Both the position numbers and the translations under genes were made by a program. The notes under the pieces were generated by a model that was not told the origin of the DNA, ran no database searches, and worked only from the letters and a program-made list of their open reading frames with translations. Shown in pieces: positions 52,703 to 60,839 of a stretch of 64,000 bases of DNA. Position 1 is the stretch's first letter. Each line of letters starts with the position of its first letter. The DNA comes from Muribaculaceae bacterium (lineage in GTDB: Bacteria > Bacteroidota > Bacteroidia > Bacteroidales > Muribaculaceae): NCBI GenBank assembly GCA_017427945.1, contig JAFRRT010000038.1, positions 17,785-81,784 on the forward strand, read 5' to 3'.

Positions 52703-53719
52703 ATGAGCGTAACGATATTGGGAATAGAGTCATCATGTGACGACACGTCGGCTGCGGTGTTACGTGACACCGTGTTGCTGAGCAACGTCATTGCCAGTCA
52801 GCGGGTGCATGAGGCCTATGGCGGCGTGGTGCCCGAGTTGGCGTCGCGCGCCCACCAGCAGAACATCGTACCCGTTGTCAGCGAGGCCATCCGTCAGGCG
52901 GGCATTGAGCGCAAGGACATCGATGCCATCGCTTTCACGCGTGGCCCCGGCTTGCCTGGCTCGCTCCATGTGGGTACTTCCTTTGCCAAGGGATTGGCCC
53001 TGGCGCTTGACATCCCGTTGGTGGATGTGAACCACCTGCATGGCCATGTCCTCTCACATTTCGTCAAGGAAGATGAGAATACCGAAGTGCCCGAGTTTCC
53101 CTATCTGTGCCTGCTCATCAGCGGCGGCAATTCCCAGATTATCAAAGTCAACTCACCCTGCGACATGGAGGTCCTAGGGCAGACCATTGACGACGCGGCG
53201 GGCGAAGCGTTCGACAAGTGCGCCAAGGTGATGGGCTTGCCTTATCCCGGAGGCCCCCACATCGACAAGTTGGCTGCCGAGGGCAATGCCAAGGCATTCA
53301 AGTTCGCCAAGCCCCACATTGACGGTTACAACTACAGTTTTAGCGGCTTGAAGACATCATTCCTTTATACCCTGCGTGATGCACTCAAGGAGAATCCCGA
53401 TTTCATCGAGAAGAACATGGCGGACCTGGCTGCTTCGTTGCAGCGCACTATCATCGAGATTTTGATGGACAAGTTCGGCAAGGCCATCAAGGACACGGGC
53501 ATCAAAACCATCGCCATTGGTGGCGGTGTGTCGGCCAACAGCGGTATGCGTGCCGCCGTCGAGGATTATGCCCGTCGCCACCGCCTCAAGGCCTTCATCC
53601 CCAAGCGCGTCTTCACGACCGACAATGCCGCGATGATCGCCATTGCAGGTCACTACAAGTTCCTGAACAAGGAATTTTGCGACATCACTGCGCCCCCCTT
53701 CCAACGCGTGGTGATATAA
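52703..53719 (+). CDS. tsaD: tRNA N6-adenosine threonylcarbamoyltransferase
   Basis: The 338-residue protein starts MSVTILGIESSCDDTSAAVL, the universal TsaD/Kae1 signature. It has the metal-binding His pair in VNHLHGHVLSHF, the nucleotide-binding LLISGGNSQI, and the C-terminal GGGVSANSGMRAAV and FTTDNAAMIA. With TsaB, TsaC and TsaE it adds threonylcarbamoyl to adenosine 37 of ANN-decoding tRNAs. Its length is normal for the family. A hairpin terminator lies about 185 bases downstream. Confidence 0.97.
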   Translation: MSVTILGIESSCDDTSAAVLRDTVLLSNVIASQRVHEAYGGVVPELASRAHQQNIVPVVSEAIRQAGIERKDIDAIAFTRGPGLPGSLHVGTSFAKGLALALDIPLVDVNHLHGHVLSHFVKEDENTEVPEFPYLCLLISGGNSQIIKVNSPCDMEVLGQTIDDAAGEAFDKCAKVMGLPYPGGPHIDKLAAEGNAKAFKFAKPHIDGYNYSFSGLKTSFLYTLRDALKENPDFIEKNMADLAASLQRTIIEILMDKFGKAIKDTGIKTIAIGGGVSANSGMRAAVEDYARRHRLKAFIPKRVFTTDNAAMIAIAGHYKFLNKEFCDITAPPFQRVVI

Positions 53720-53751
53720 CTACTCACTCCTAACTTCTAACTTCTCACTCC

Positions 53752-53820
53752 TGATTGCTCTGATGCATTGCGCCAGGGTGGGGTGGCTGTAGCTGTACCA
53801 CACGACCAGCGGGTGTGGCC
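53752..53820. repeat. Extra copy of the M48 protease gene 3' end (direct repeat, left copy)
   Basis: About 68 bases match 54688-54755 (the last codons of the M48 gene and its downstream sequence) with roughly 3-4 differences, in direct orientation and 936 bases apart. The outer-membrane protein gene lies between the copies. Confidence 0.9.
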
Positions 53821-53904
53821 TCCTAAGCTCGGCTTTGTCAAAAGATTATCGACAAAACACTAAAGATACTGATGCTTTTGTTTAATTGCATTCCAAATTA
53901 TTTT

Positions 53905-53935
53905 AGCAGGCCACACGTGAGTATCGCCTGCTTTT
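53905..53935 (+). terminator. Terminator downstream of tsaD
   Basis: AGCAGGC (53905-53911) pairs with GCCTGCT (53926-53932), followed by TTT. Confidence 0.6.
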
Positions 53936-53944
53936 GATAACCCC

Positions 53945-53974
53945 AAAAACAAAGGATGCACCATGGGCACATCC
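53945..53974 (-). terminator. Terminator of the small barrel protein gene
   Basis: On the minus strand GGATGTGCC and GGTGCATCC pair with two G-T wobbles around CAT (53954-53974) and are followed by TTTGTTTTT. Confidence 0.7.
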
Positions 53975-53999
53975 TCTGAACCGTAATAAATTGATATGG

Positions 54000-54569
54000 T
54001 TAGAACTTGTATCCAATCGATATCGTAAGATTCCGTGTTTTGGCTGAAACATCGTCAGCTACATCAAGAACACCAAAATCGTAACCAATGGAAACAGGCA
54101 CCTTCTGGTTGAATTCTAGACCAGCACGCAAACCTAAACCAAAATCAAAACGCTTGTATCCTACCTCGTCGCTAAAGACGTCATAGCCATCGGTCTTACC
54201 AAATAAGCCAATACCGAAATCAGGACCAAATTCACCGAACAAGGCAAGAGTCTCGTTAATGGCATATTTGTAACCAAAATGTACAGGGATGTCCAGATAA
54301 TAGGGATTGAACGTGATTCCGGATGCCTTGGTCCCTTTGAGTGAGAGAAGTGCTCCAGCGTTGCCATAGAAACCGTTGCTTACACTAGGGATACCAATGG
54401 TTGTGCGAATACCGGCATGGAAGCCGATGCGTGAACTGCAACCACTGGCATCAACGTTTGCTACATTCATACCAGCAACGATTTCCCACTTGGGAGCTTC
54501 GGCGTTTGCTGAGAAACTCATAGACAAGGCGGCAACAGCCACCATCAGAATTGAATAAAATTTTTTCAT
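54000..54569 (-). CDS. Small outer-membrane beta-barrel (porin-like) protein
   Basis: The 189-residue protein has a signal peptide (MKKFYSILMVAVAALSMSFS) and a barrel of about eight strands (WEIVAGMNVANVDAS, IGFHAGIRTTIGI, FDFGLGLRAGLEF) ending in the C-terminal aromatic strand LTISIGYKF. This is the outer membrane beta-barrel/PorT-like class common in Bacteroidota. The ligand or role is unknown. The gene and its terminator lie inside a segment bounded by 68-bp direct repeats of the neighbouring M48 gene end, which suggests insertion of this unit. Confidence 0.8.
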   Translation of the reverse strand: MKKFYSILMVAVAALSMSFSANAEAPKWEIVAGMNVANVDASGCSSRIGFHAGIRTTIGIPSVSNGFYGNAGALLSLKGTKASGITFNPYYLDIPVHFGYKYAINETLALFGEFGPDFGIGLFGKTDGYDVFSDEVGYKRFDFGLGLRAGLEFNQKVPVSIGYDFGVLDVADDVSAKTRNLTISIGYKF

Positions 54570-54670
54570 GTCTTCAAATGATAATGATTATTACTGCAAA
54601 AGTAGTATTTTATTCTCAATACCGATTCTTTTCAATTAGTATTTCTTGGGCTAATAGCAACGGCTAAAAG

Positions 54671-55909
54671 CTAATTGCTTAATTGCTTGATTGCTCTGAT
54701 GCGTTGCGCCAGGGTGGGGTGGCTGTAGCTGTACCACACGACTAGCGGGTGGGGCGTGAGGTTACTCAGGGCATGTGAAGCGAGCTTTTTGAGGCCGCTG
54801 ATAAGTGCTTCGCCATGACCGTGCTCGGTGGCGAAGGCGTCAGCGCGGTATTCGGCACGCCGCGAGATAGCACTTGTCATAGGCTCCAGCACGATGTCGA
54901 TGGGGGAGAACAGTAGCGAGAATGCCACAAGTGCCAGTATAAACGACGGGGCGGTGCCACCCAGGGCTGCGGGCAGGTCGGGATTGCTCACCAGCAGCGA
55001 GAAGATGAACAGGTTGACAGCTACCATCGCAATTGAGATAAACATGTTCTTGAAGGTGTCGCGGTGTTTATAATGACCGAACTCATGGGCGAGCACGCCG
55101 ACGATTTCCTCGGTGGTCATTTTGTCCATCAGCGTGTCGTAGAGCACGATGCGCTTCTTGGGACCGAAGCCCGTGAAATAGGCGTTAGCCTTGGTGGAGT
55201 GTTTGCTGCCGTCGATGATGTAGATGTCCTTGAACTTGGAGCCAAAGCTTTTTATTGCGGCAGTGATGGCGTCGCGCAATTCTCCCTCGGGCAAGGGCGT
55301 CTGTTTATTGAACAGGGGTACGATGAGGTTGCTGTAGAACATCGAGAAGAAAACGATGAACGCGGCAACCACCAGTGTCGCCCAAATCCAGAACTGCTGC
55401 CCGAAGGTCAGATACAGCCAATAGACTACCGCCATCAGCACTGCGCTCAGCACCGTTGAGACAGCAAACGACTTGAGTGCATCGAGCCAAAAGGTTTTGT
55501 GTGTCGTGCGGTTGAAGCCAAAACGTTCCTCGATGACAAATGTCGAGTAATAGCTGAACGGCAAGGCAATAAGCGTGTTGAACAGGTTGAAAATCACCAG
55601 GAACAGGATGACTTGCAGCACAGGAAGGCTTGTCCACGCCTTGCACTGGTTGTCCAACCAGCCGAACAGACCGAAGCCCAAGATAATCATTGTCACGGCA
55701 AACGACACGCAACGGGCAATGAGCGACACCCGCTTGTTGGTGCGCATGTACTCCTGCTGCTTGCGGTACTTCTCCTCGTCATACAGTCCCTCCAGTTCGG
55801 GCGGCACGGGGTGGCTCATCCACTTGGTGTTAAGCCACGACAGCACACTGCTGATGATAAACTCCAGCGTGACAAATGCAATAATCAGCCACAATAACGT
55901 CTGAGCCAT
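54671..55909 (-). CDS. M48-family metallopeptidase (Ste24/CAAX-protease type)
   Basis: The 412-residue membrane protein has several helices (TLLWLIIAFVTLEFIISSVL, VIFNLFNTLIALPFSYYSTF, LVVAAFIVFFSMFYSN). The zinc-binding motif HEFGHYKHRD is present, with the third ligand region RRAEYRADAFA near the C-terminus. SKHSTKANAYFTGFGPKKRI is typical of Ste24-type enzymes. It probably removes or degrades membrane proteins in quality control; CAAX prenyl processing is not expected in bacteria. Its last codons are copied at 53752-53820. Confidence 0.9.
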   Translation of the reverse strand: MAQTLLWLIIAFVTLEFIISSVLSWLNTKWMSHPVPPELEGLYDEEKYRKQQEYMRTNKRVSLIARCVSFAVTMIILGFGLFGWLDNQCKAWTSLPVLQVILFLVIFNLFNTLIALPFSYYSTFVIEERFGFNRTTHKTFWLDALKSFAVSTVLSAVLMAVVYWLYLTFGQQFWIWATLVVAAFIVFFSMFYSNLIVPLFNKQTPLPEGELRDAITAAIKSFGSKFKDIYIIDGSKHSTKANAYFTGFGPKKRIVLYDTLMDKMTTEEIVGVLAHEFGHYKHRDTFKNMFISIAMVAVNLFIFSLLVSNPDLPAALGGTAPSFILALVAFSLLFSPIDIVLEPMTSAISRRAEYRADAFATEHGHGEALISGLKKLASHALSNLTPHPLVVWYSYSHPTLAQRIRAIKQLSN

Positions 55910-56059
55910 ATCCTTTGCTAATATTTTTTCTGAACCACTAAATTACAAAAAAGTTGGTTGCACTAAGAGTATTTGCCGCTATAGCACCCTCCAGATGGGG
56001 CTTTTCTTGACTTTTTGATTTCTTGTGCGATATCACGAGTAATGATTCCGTCCGTTCAG

Positions 56060-56635
56060 TCAAGCCTCGTCGCGATTCTCTTGTTCTTCTATGGCCAGTA
56101 GCCTCTCGATCTCGATATCGCGGGAATCTCCCTTGCCATAGCGCTTGATGAGCCACCACACTCCTGAGATGATTGCAGCGATGCCGATTACAACCAGCAC
56201 AATCACATACCATGGGGTTTTGTCAATCAGCCCTAAAATGGCAGCGACCATAATGCATAGCGTCATGGTGATGAGGATGAGTTTGGAATAAACGGTATTG
56301 GCACCTGTCAAATCGAGGAAATGCTTCATCTCCCTAGCTGTCGAGGCTCGACGGATACGGTCATAGATAAGGGCATAGAAAACCATTACGATGGCCGAGA
56401 CCAGCATCAGGGCAATGAGCGGGCACAGGTAGAGCTTGCTGTCGCTCACAGCGTTCAGGTGGACAATGCCGTTGATGAGAAACAGGATACCCATAATGAT
56501 GTAAAATATGGTATTGACCCGGCAGCCCTTCTTGATGGACTGGAGCAACTGCTCTTTCTCGTCGACCTGCTCCGGGGCGGAATCCTTCTCAGTGGGGACG
56601 TAATTTTCGTCGATATGATCTTCGGGCCTCATCAT
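56060..56635 (-). CDS. Membrane protein of unknown function
   Basis: The 191-residue protein has an acidic cytoplasmic N-terminus of about 40 residues. Four membrane helices follow (TIFYIIMGILFLINGIVHL, LCPLIALMLVSAIVMVFYAL, LILITMTLCIMVAAILGLI, VIVLVVIGIAAIISGVWWLI), then a charged tail. I do not recognise the family. There is no strong promoter consensus. A TAACTTGC box about 60 bases upstream is one base off a -7 element. Confidence 0.7.
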   Translation of the reverse strand: MMRPEDHIDENYVPTEKDSAPEQVDEKEQLLQSIKKGCRVNTIFYIIMGILFLINGIVHLNAVSDSKLYLCPLIALMLVSAIVMVFYALIYDRIRRASTAREMKHFLDLTGANTVYSKLILITMTLCIMVAAILGLIDKTPWYVIVLVVIGIAAIISGVWWLIKRYGKGDSRDIEIERLLAIEEQENRDEA

Positions 56636-56817
56636 GCTTCTGTTTTAATAGGTTAATACTTCTTTTTAATCGTCTATCTGATTTTTAGAAGCGCAAGTTA
56701 GTGAAAATTCTTCACATGCGAGGTGTCTTTTCTTCATTTTTTTGCGATTCCAGTTGTGGCCTGTGATAGAAAAATGTAAAAAGGGAAGTTGATTGTTACA
56801 CGCAAATAAAAAATCAC

Positions 56818-56825
56818 TACCTTTG
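56818..56825 (+). promoter_or_regulatory. -7 promoter box of the 56.9-kb lipoprotein gene
   Basis: TACCTTTG, with TTG (56793-56795) 22 bases upstream. Confidence 0.5.
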
Positions 56826-56856
56826 TGGGTTGTATTACAATGGAATTATAAAGATT

Positions 56857-57492
56857 ATGAAGACGATGAAATTGTGGATGATGGCCGCCATCCTGTTCTG
56901 CGGCGTTGGTTGTGTGTCATCAAATTCTGGCAGTTCAAGTGATGCTAAAGATGACCAAGATAGCGTGGACCTTGTGGAGGAGATGGGAAATTATGTTTTC
57001 ATGCCTGCCGTGGACCAGTATCTGGTGGACTCGATAGGAGCGTTTTATGCTCCAGGTGAGTTGTGCATCCCTTGCGCTACGATTGTTGCATGCGACCAGT
57101 ATTCATGCGACCAGTCTACACCCGACAGCGTGTTAGTGTGGGGCGACTTCTGGGTGTTTAATTTCAATGTGGCCGGTGATACGCTGAAAACCGTTTCGGG
57201 TGGTGACCATCCTGGCTTGATGTGTCTCAAGAAGACTGAAAAGGGCGAGTTTGAGGTTCTTTCGTTTGAGCAGGTGGAAGACGGTCATGGCAACGAGGCA
57301 AGTGCTAGGCGCATATTCGGTGACATGTATGAAGCTTTCCATGGTATCAATAGCGATCAAGAGACGCGCGAAGAAGCCCGCAGCCTTGCCATTGCCAGGT
57401 ATGTGAAAACCCATAATCTGCCTGTAAAATACTATCAGGATTATGGTTGGCCCGCTAGGGAAATCCCCGCTAAGAAATTAGTGAGGCGTTAG
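56857..57492 (+). CDS. Lipoprotein of unknown function
   Basis: ATG 56857 gives MKTMKLWMMAAILFCGVGC, a lipoprotein signal with the lipobox CGVGC. The 211-residue product has a serine/aspartate-rich linker after the anchor. A compact domain of about 150 residues follows (LVWGDFWVFNFNVAGDTLKT, GGDHPGLMCLKKTEKGEFEV) with four cysteines between about residues 75 and 125. I do not recognise the family. cinA starts 48 bases downstream. Confidence 0.7.
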   Translation: MKTMKLWMMAAILFCGVGCVSSNSGSSSDAKDDQDSVDLVEEMGNYVFMPAVDQYLVDSIGAFYAPGELCIPCATIVACDQYSCDQSTPDSVLVWGDFWVFNFNVAGDTLKTVSGGDHPGLMCLKKTEKGEFEVLSFEQVEDGHGNEASARRIFGDMYEAFHGINSDQETREEARSLAIARYVKTHNLPVKYYQDYGWPAREIPAKKLVRR

Positions 57493-57540
57493 ACGACGGT
57501 AATTGTACTTAAAACTAAAAACTAAGGACTAAAAACTATA

Positions 57541-58776
57541 ATGAAATACAGCATCATTGCCATAGGTGACGAACTGCTCATCGGGCAGGTCACCGACACC
57601 AACTCGGGCTGGATCGCGCGACACATGACGCCGCGCGGCTGGGACGTGAACACCGTGCAGGTGGTGCCTGACGATGCCGAGCAAATCGAGCTCGCCATCG
57701 ACCGCGCCTTCGCTCAGACCGACGTTGTGCTGATGACAGGCGGCCTGGGCCCCACCAAGGACGATATCACCAAGGCGACACTGTGCCGCTACTTCGGTGG
57801 CGAGATGGTGCTTAACGAGGACGTGGAGCGCAATGTGCGTGAAGTCATGGAGCGTCGCCACCTCAAACTCAACGAGTACACCCGCCTGCAGGCGATGGTA
57901 CCCTCGTCGTGCCGCGTCATTCAGAACGAGGTGGGCACGGCGCCGCTGATGTGGTTTGAGCGCAACGGCAAGGTGCTGGTGAGTATGCCTGGCGTGCCCT
58001 TTGAGACACAGGGCATGATGGAACGCGCCGTCATCCCGCAGTTATTGGCGCGTTTCAACGACGGCGAGGACATCGAGTTCCGCACCTTTGTCGTCACGGG
58101 CATCATCGAGTCGGCATTGGCCATGCAGCTGGACGAGTTTGAGCGCAGCCTGCCCGCAGGTATTCATTTAGCTTATCTGCCTGAGGGCGGCATTATCCGC
58201 CTTAGGCTGACAGGCGCCTCGACCGACGCTAAGACGCTTAATGCCGACATGGAACGCCTGTCACGGCAGTTGCACGACATTTTGGGGCGCCACATTATTG
58301 CCGATGGCGACAAACGCTTGCCCGAGATATTGGGCGACCGTCTGCGCGAGCGCGGATTGACTCTCTCTACTGCCGAGAGCTGTACGGGCGGCAACATCGC
58401 TCACGAGATTACCAGTATTGCAGGCAGCAGTGACTATTTCAAGGGCGCTGTGGTAAGTTATGCCAACGAGGTGAAGATGTCGTTGCTGGGCGTGAACGAG
58501 CAGGACATCATCGACCACGGCGTGGTGAGCGAGCCGGTCGTGAGTCAGATGGTAGAGGGCGCCTGCCGTGCATTGGGCACCGATTGCGCCATTGCCACCA
58601 GTGGCATTGCTGGTCCCAGTGGCGGTACGCCCACTAAGCCTGTGGGCACCGTGTGGATGGCTGCCAAGTGCGGTGACCGTGTCGTTGCCCAAGTCAAGCA
58701 GTTGCCGGGCGACCGCAGCCGTGTCATTACCCGCGCCACTACCGAGGCCCAACTCTTGTTGCTCTCTCTCCTATAG
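57541..58776 (+). CDS. cinA: CinA-family protein (nicotinamide-nucleotide amidase domain)
   Basis: The 411-residue protein has the two-domain CinA layout. The N-terminal MoaB-like domain (about 1-170) has IAIGDELLIGQVTDTNSGWI and LMTGGLGPTKDDITK. The C-terminal amidase domain (about 255-411) has LSTAESCTGGNIAHEITSIA, YANEVKMSLLGV and GIAGPSGGTPTKPVGTVWMA. The C-terminal domain deamidates nicotinamide mononucleotide in pyridine-nucleotide recycling. The N-terminal domain acts as an ADP-ribose pyrophosphatase in some species. dprA is also in the window but 28 kb away. Confidence 0.95.
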   Translation: MKYSIIAIGDELLIGQVTDTNSGWIARHMTPRGWDVNTVQVVPDDAEQIELAIDRAFAQTDVVLMTGGLGPTKDDITKATLCRYFGGEMVLNEDVERNVREVMERRHLKLNEYTRLQAMVPSSCRVIQNEVGTAPLMWFERNGKVLVSMPGVPFETQGMMERAVIPQLLARFNDGEDIEFRTFVVTGIIESALAMQLDEFERSLPAGIHLAYLPEGGIIRLRLTGASTDAKTLNADMERLSRQLHDILGRHIIADGDKRLPEILGDRLRERGLTLSTAESCTGGNIAHEITSIAGSSDYFKGAVVSYANEVKMSLLGVNEQDIIDHGVVSEPVVSQMVEGACRALGTDCAIATSGIAGPSGGTPTKPVGTVWMAAKCGDRVVAQVKQLPGDRSRVITRATTEAQLLLLSLL

Positions 58777-58783
58777 ACCAACG

Positions 58784-58990
58784 ATGGCATCCAACTCCCA
58801 TAAAGAGGTAACTTCTAAATCCCCCTCTAAGATTAGAGGGGGAGCCGTGCAAACGGCGGGGGCGTTGAATGCTACTGAGTCAAACGATGCTTCATCCATA
58901 GGTGTTAGCTCTTGTGGTATCGACGCCCCCGCCCTAAAGGGCACCCCATCTTATCCAAGAGGGGGAGTTTCTCGCGATACCCAACATGTG
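58784..58990 (+). repeat. Highly structured GC-rich segment before the DUF559 gene
   Basis: This 207-base segment is packed with hairpins. CCCCCTCT pairs with AGAGGGGG (58821-58842). GCCGT pairs with ACGGC around a GCAA loop (58844-58857). GGCGGGGGCGT (58855-58865) pairs at long range with ACGCCCCCGCC (58923-58933). GCCCT pairs with AGGGC (58931-58942). The frame stays open through it in phase with the nuclease gene, but the encoded residues look like low complexity. Confidence 0.75.
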
Positions 58991-59365
58991 ATGAATATCC
59001 CTGAGATGAAGGTCTATAGACGTGAGCTGCGCTCTCATGGCACTTCCGCTGAAGGAACTTTGTGGAACATGCTCAAGAGAAAACAGATAGCAGGATTGCA
59101 ATTCCGTCGTCAATACAGTGTCGGAACATATGTATTGGATTTTTATTGTCCAGCATTGAAGCTTGCTATTGAATTGGATGGAGATTATCATTATCACATG
59201 GACATGCCGGATAGGGACTGGCAGCGTGATCAAGATTTGTTGGATAAGTATGGAATCAAAACTTTGCGTTTTGAGAACAAAATCGTATTTCATGACCCGG
59301 AAGCCATACGTTTTTGTATTATGCAAGAGTATGAGGCCCAGCAATCCAGTACTCCGAATCGTTGA
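58991..59365 (+). CDS. DUF559 / very-short-patch-repair-like endonuclease
   Basis: ATG 58991 gives MNIPEMKVYRRELRSHGTSA. The 124-residue protein matches DUF559 nucleases: ELRSHGTSAEGTLWNMLKRK, LQFRRQYSVGTYVLDFYCP and LAIELDGDYHY, where FYCP and ELDG hold the PD-(D/E)xK-like catalytic residues. The C-terminus has DLLDKYGIKTLRFENKIVFH. Members resemble Vsr endonucleases and are often found singly, scattered in Bacteroidota. An in-frame extension to ATG 58784 runs through the structured repeat and is considered less likely to be the true start. Confidence 0.8.
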   Translation: MNIPEMKVYRRELRSHGTSAEGTLWNMLKRKQIAGLQFRRQYSVGTYVLDFYCPALKLAIELDGDYHYHMDMPDRDWQRDQDLLDKYGIKTLRFENKIVFHDPEAIRFCIMQEYEAQQSSTPNR

Positions 59366-59381
59366 TGCTAATAGTTATTGA

Positions 59382-60197
59382 ATGATGAGAAAGTTTTTGA
59401 TATTATTGATGCTGTTTTTGGCAGCCCTAATGGGGGTGGCTGGCAATATGCCCGACGATGACGACAAAGATAAGGTGCCGGCATGGCAACAGGTGCGGCG
59501 GCTGCACCCCGAGCGTGAGCGTGCCAAGGCAATGAAGAAGCTGCAGGAACAGATGTCCCGCCGCGCCGAGGAAAAGGCCGACCCCTGGGATACCAGCGAC
59601 GATGCGTGGGGCACAGTTGATTTGCCGCCCTCCATGCGTGACAGTGCTGCTGTCGAAGGGCGCCGCCTCACATCGCCACCCGCAGCGGATGACGCGATGC
59701 AGCGGCTGGTATGGCGCGACGAGCCCGTCACCGCTACCATCGAAAAGCTGATGGCCACCATGACCGTTGTTGACGGCGAGTGGCGTTCGCGTTACGTCAC
59801 GGGCGACAGTGTGGGCAATGAGGTGTATTTCTCCTTTTATCTTGATGAGGACAGCGTGCCCGGGTCTTTGAGGCTGTCGGTGCGCTACTGCGGTGACAAT
59901 CCCGTGGATTATGACCAGATAGTCTTTACTATCGATGGCCATGACTATACATTCTATCCCGCCGAGCCTCGCCACGGCATGCAGCAAGGCGGCTTGTGGT
60001 GGGCGGCGAGCGATGATGAGTTGAATCCTGCTTACAGAGATCTCGTGTATGCTCTTGCCCATGGCAGCTGGATGATGATGAAGCTGCAGGGCATGGGCGG
60101 TGTGAGCCGTGTCAAGGTGCTTACCGATGGTCAGCGAAGTGACTTTGCCGACACGCTGGCACTGTTTCTTCTCTTGGGCGGTAATGTCAGTGACTGA
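59382..60197 (+). CDS. Secreted protein of unknown function
   Basis: The 271-residue protein has a signal peptide (MMRKFLILLMLFLAALMGVA) and a charged, low-complexity segment of about 80 residues (DDDDKDKVPAWQQVRRLHPE). A beta-rich domain follows (about 120-271) with EVYFSFYLDEDSVPGSLRLS and IVFTIDGHDYTFYPAEPRHG. I do not recognise the family. It starts 16 bases after the DUF559 gene on the same strand. A possible restart is the second ATG at 59385. Confidence 0.65.
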   Translation: MMRKFLILLMLFLAALMGVAGNMPDDDDKDKVPAWQQVRRLHPERERAKAMKKLQEQMSRRAEEKADPWDTSDDAWGTVDLPPSMRDSAAVEGRRLTSPPAADDAMQRLVWRDEPVTATIEKLMATMTVVDGEWRSRYVTGDSVGNEVYFSFYLDEDSVPGSLRLSVRYCGDNPVDYDQIVFTIDGHDYTFYPAEPRHGMQQGGLWWAASDDELNPAYRDLVYALAHGSWMMMKLQGMGGVSRVKVLTDGQRSDFADTLALFLLLGGNVSD

Positions 60198-60300
60198 TAT
60201 TGAGTGACAAAATGCTCGTTGTGCAACCGATTGCATAACCGATTTTGGGTGTTTGCATGACTTTTTGCATGTTTTTTTCGGTAGGATTAGGAAAAAGGAT

Positions 60301-60308
60301 TACCTTTG
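60301..60308 (+). promoter_or_regulatory. -7 promoter box of the DUF2582 gene
   Basis: TACCTTTG followed by CAA, 56 bases before the ATG at 60365. Confidence 0.55.
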
Positions 60309-60364
60309 CAACGATTTAAACACGAGAGTAATAAATAGATTGTTTTTTTAAAGGTTTAATTATT

Positions 60365-60571
60365 ATGATGAACGAAGAAAACATTGGAACTTGGGCAGGT
60401 CTCATCTGGAACGCCCTGAACGACGCTAAGAAGGGTCTGAATCTGAAGGACCTTCGCAAGGTGACTAAGCTCAAAGTTAACGAGATGCATCTTGCCCTCG
60501 GTTGGCTCGCCAAGGAAGGTAAGCTCAACTTCAAAGAGGTTAAGGATGACATCCAGGTAGCACTGCGCTAA
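60365..60571 (+). CDS. Small winged-helix protein (DUF2582)
   Basis: The 68-residue protein reads MMNEENIGTWAGLIWNALND and then LNLKDLRKVTKLKVNEMHLA, ending in a wing-like DDIQVALR. This matches the DUF2582 winged helix-turn-helix family of small Bacteroidota proteins. DNA binding is likely from the fold but no target is known. Its strong promoter box and following terminator suggest an abundant single-gene transcript. A second ATG lies one codon in. Confidence 0.85.
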   Translation: MMNEENIGTWAGLIWNALNDAKKGLNLKDLRKVTKLKVNEMHLALGWLAKEGKLNFKEVKDDIQVALR

Positions 60572-60617
60572 GCAATTACCTGTTCCTGGATAAAGAAGCA
60601 TATCCCTGATATAGCAG

Positions 60618-60647
60618 CGATGGCGTGGATTCGTTTCCGCGCCATCG
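60618..60647 (+). terminator. Terminator of the DUF2582 gene
   Basis: CGATGGCG (60618-60625) pairs with CGCCATCG (60640-60647), followed by a T-rich stretch with G interruptions. Confidence 0.65.
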
Positions 60648-60673
60648 TTGTGTTTGTTGGGTATGTAAATACG

Positions 60674-60799
60674 AAAAACCTGGGTAATAACCCAGGTTAT
60701 CGTTCTGTAAAACAAACCATTACTAAGCACTTAAAGTCACGCGAGACTTCCCAGCCAGCGATAAACAATATTCATTCCATAGCTCTTTAATTTGCTTGA
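60674..60799 (-). ncRNA. Candidate structured small RNA with own promoter and terminator
   Basis: On the minus strand a consensus promoter (60805-60836) is followed by about 125 bases without a gene. A classic terminator closes the unit: AACCTGGGT pairs perfectly with ACCCAGGTT around four bases at 60677-60698, then five T. The transcript can form a long end-closing stem: CTCAAGCAAATTAAAG (60785-60800) with CTTTAAGTGCTTAG (60723-60736), 13 pairs with a one-base bulge and a small internal loop. An inner hairpin AGCTA/TGGCT plus ATGAAT/GTTTAT is also possible. A rod with bulges recalls 6S RNA, but identity is unproven. Confidence 0.55.
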
Positions 60800-60804
60800 G
60801 TCCA

Positions 60805-60836
60805 CAAAGGTAAACACATTTTTTGAATTTACAAAA
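60805..60836 (-). promoter_or_regulatory. Promoter of the candidate small RNA
   Basis: Minus-strand TTTTG (60832-60836), 19 bases, TACCTTTG (60805-60812). One of the best promoter matches in the window, with no protein gene downstream of it. Confidence 0.8.
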
Positions 60837-60839
60837 CAA

